A stretch of 6,558 nt of DNA from NCBI GenBank assembly GCA_946886875.1, contig CAMPJN010000220.1, positions 1 through 6,558 of the forward strand, read 5' to 3'. This DNA comes from an uncultured Pseudomonas sp. GTDB taxonomy: Bacteria > Pseudomonadota > Gammaproteobacteria > Pseudomonadales > Pseudomonadaceae. The position numbers and the translations under genes are program-made. Positions 6,451-6,558 of this stretch are shown here, one piece after another. Within the stretch, counting starts at the first letter, position 1, and the number at the start of each line of letters is the position of its first letter. The notes under the pieces were generated by a model. It saw only the letters and a list, made by a program, of their open reading frames with translations. It was not told where the DNA came from and did not search any database.

Positions 6451-6558
6451 ATCAAGTGGCCATGCCCGGCGCCGCCGAATTGATTCTGCCGGCGCCGGCC
6501 AAACTCAACCTGATGCTGCATATCCTCGGCCGCCGCGCCGATGGCTATCACCAATTGC
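6447..6558 (+). CDS. ispE: IspE, 4-diphosphocytidyl-2-C-methyl-D-erythritol kinase, N-terminal fragment (cut by the right edge)
   Basis: IspE is a GHMP-family kinase that phosphorylates CDP-methylerythritol with ATP in the MEP pathway to isopentenyl diphosphate. Only 37 codons are visible, but they hold the diagnostic IspE N-terminus [16 protein letters not shown] (15-30) followed by ADGYHQL. Lys19 and Asn21 are the conserved active-site residues of the PAKLNL motif. The ATG at 6447 overlaps the lolB stop (ATGA). A second in-frame ATG at 6462 (Met6) is an alternative start, since no clear Shine-Dalgarno precedes either. The lolB-ispE order is common to enterics and pseudomonads. The ATP-binding glycine-rich loop lies beyond the window. 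Confidence 0.93.
   Translation, partial: MNQVAMPGAAELILPAPAKLNLMLHILGRRADGYHQL

Overview
The window looks like a piece of a Pseudomonas (Gammaproteobacteria, Pseudomonadaceae) chromosome. The DNA is GC-rich, every gene reads as a full-length member of a conserved family where it is complete, and the gene order matches the hemA/lolB neighbourhood of Pseudomonas (from memory, the PA4663-PA4669 order of P. aeruginosa). Two gene sets diverge from a 246-bp intergenic region at 3857-4102. No phage, plasmid, transposase, CRISPR or defence gene is visible, and no tRNA or rRNA gene was recognised.

Leftward set (minus strand, right to left): hemA (glutamyl-tRNA reductase, first step of the C5 route to heme), prfA (peptide chain release factor 1), prmC (the methyltransferase that modifies the GGQ glutamine of release factors) and the N-terminal part of a MoeB/ThiF-family adenylyltransferase that runs off the left edge. 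hemA and prfA overlap by 4 bases (ATGA), and prmC and moeB by 8 bases. prfA and prmC, which usually abut, are separated here by 261 bases. Most of that gap (1244-1406) is a palindromic composite repeat with 10-bp perfect terminal inverted repeats, followed by a C/T-rich repeat with a hairpin (1419-1452).

Rightward set (plus strand): a 575-residue lipoprotein made largely of tetratricopeptide (TPR) repeats, lolB (outer-membrane lipoprotein receptor) and the first 37 codons of ispE (CDP-ME kinase of the MEP isoprenoid pathway), cut by the right edge. TPR gene and lolB overlap by 1 base (TGATG), lolB and ispE by 4 (ATGA), so the three probably form one translationally coupled unit.

Functionally, the left set joins heme/tRNA-Glu metabolism with translation termination and the modification of the terminator protein. 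The right set joins outer-membrane lipoprotein sorting with isoprenoid precursor synthesis. The gene content is ordinary core genome. The parts worth a second look are the repeat between prfA and prmC, the prmC ribosome-binding site at its edge, and the TPR lipoprotein, which lacks a Shine-Dalgarno and may be leaderless.
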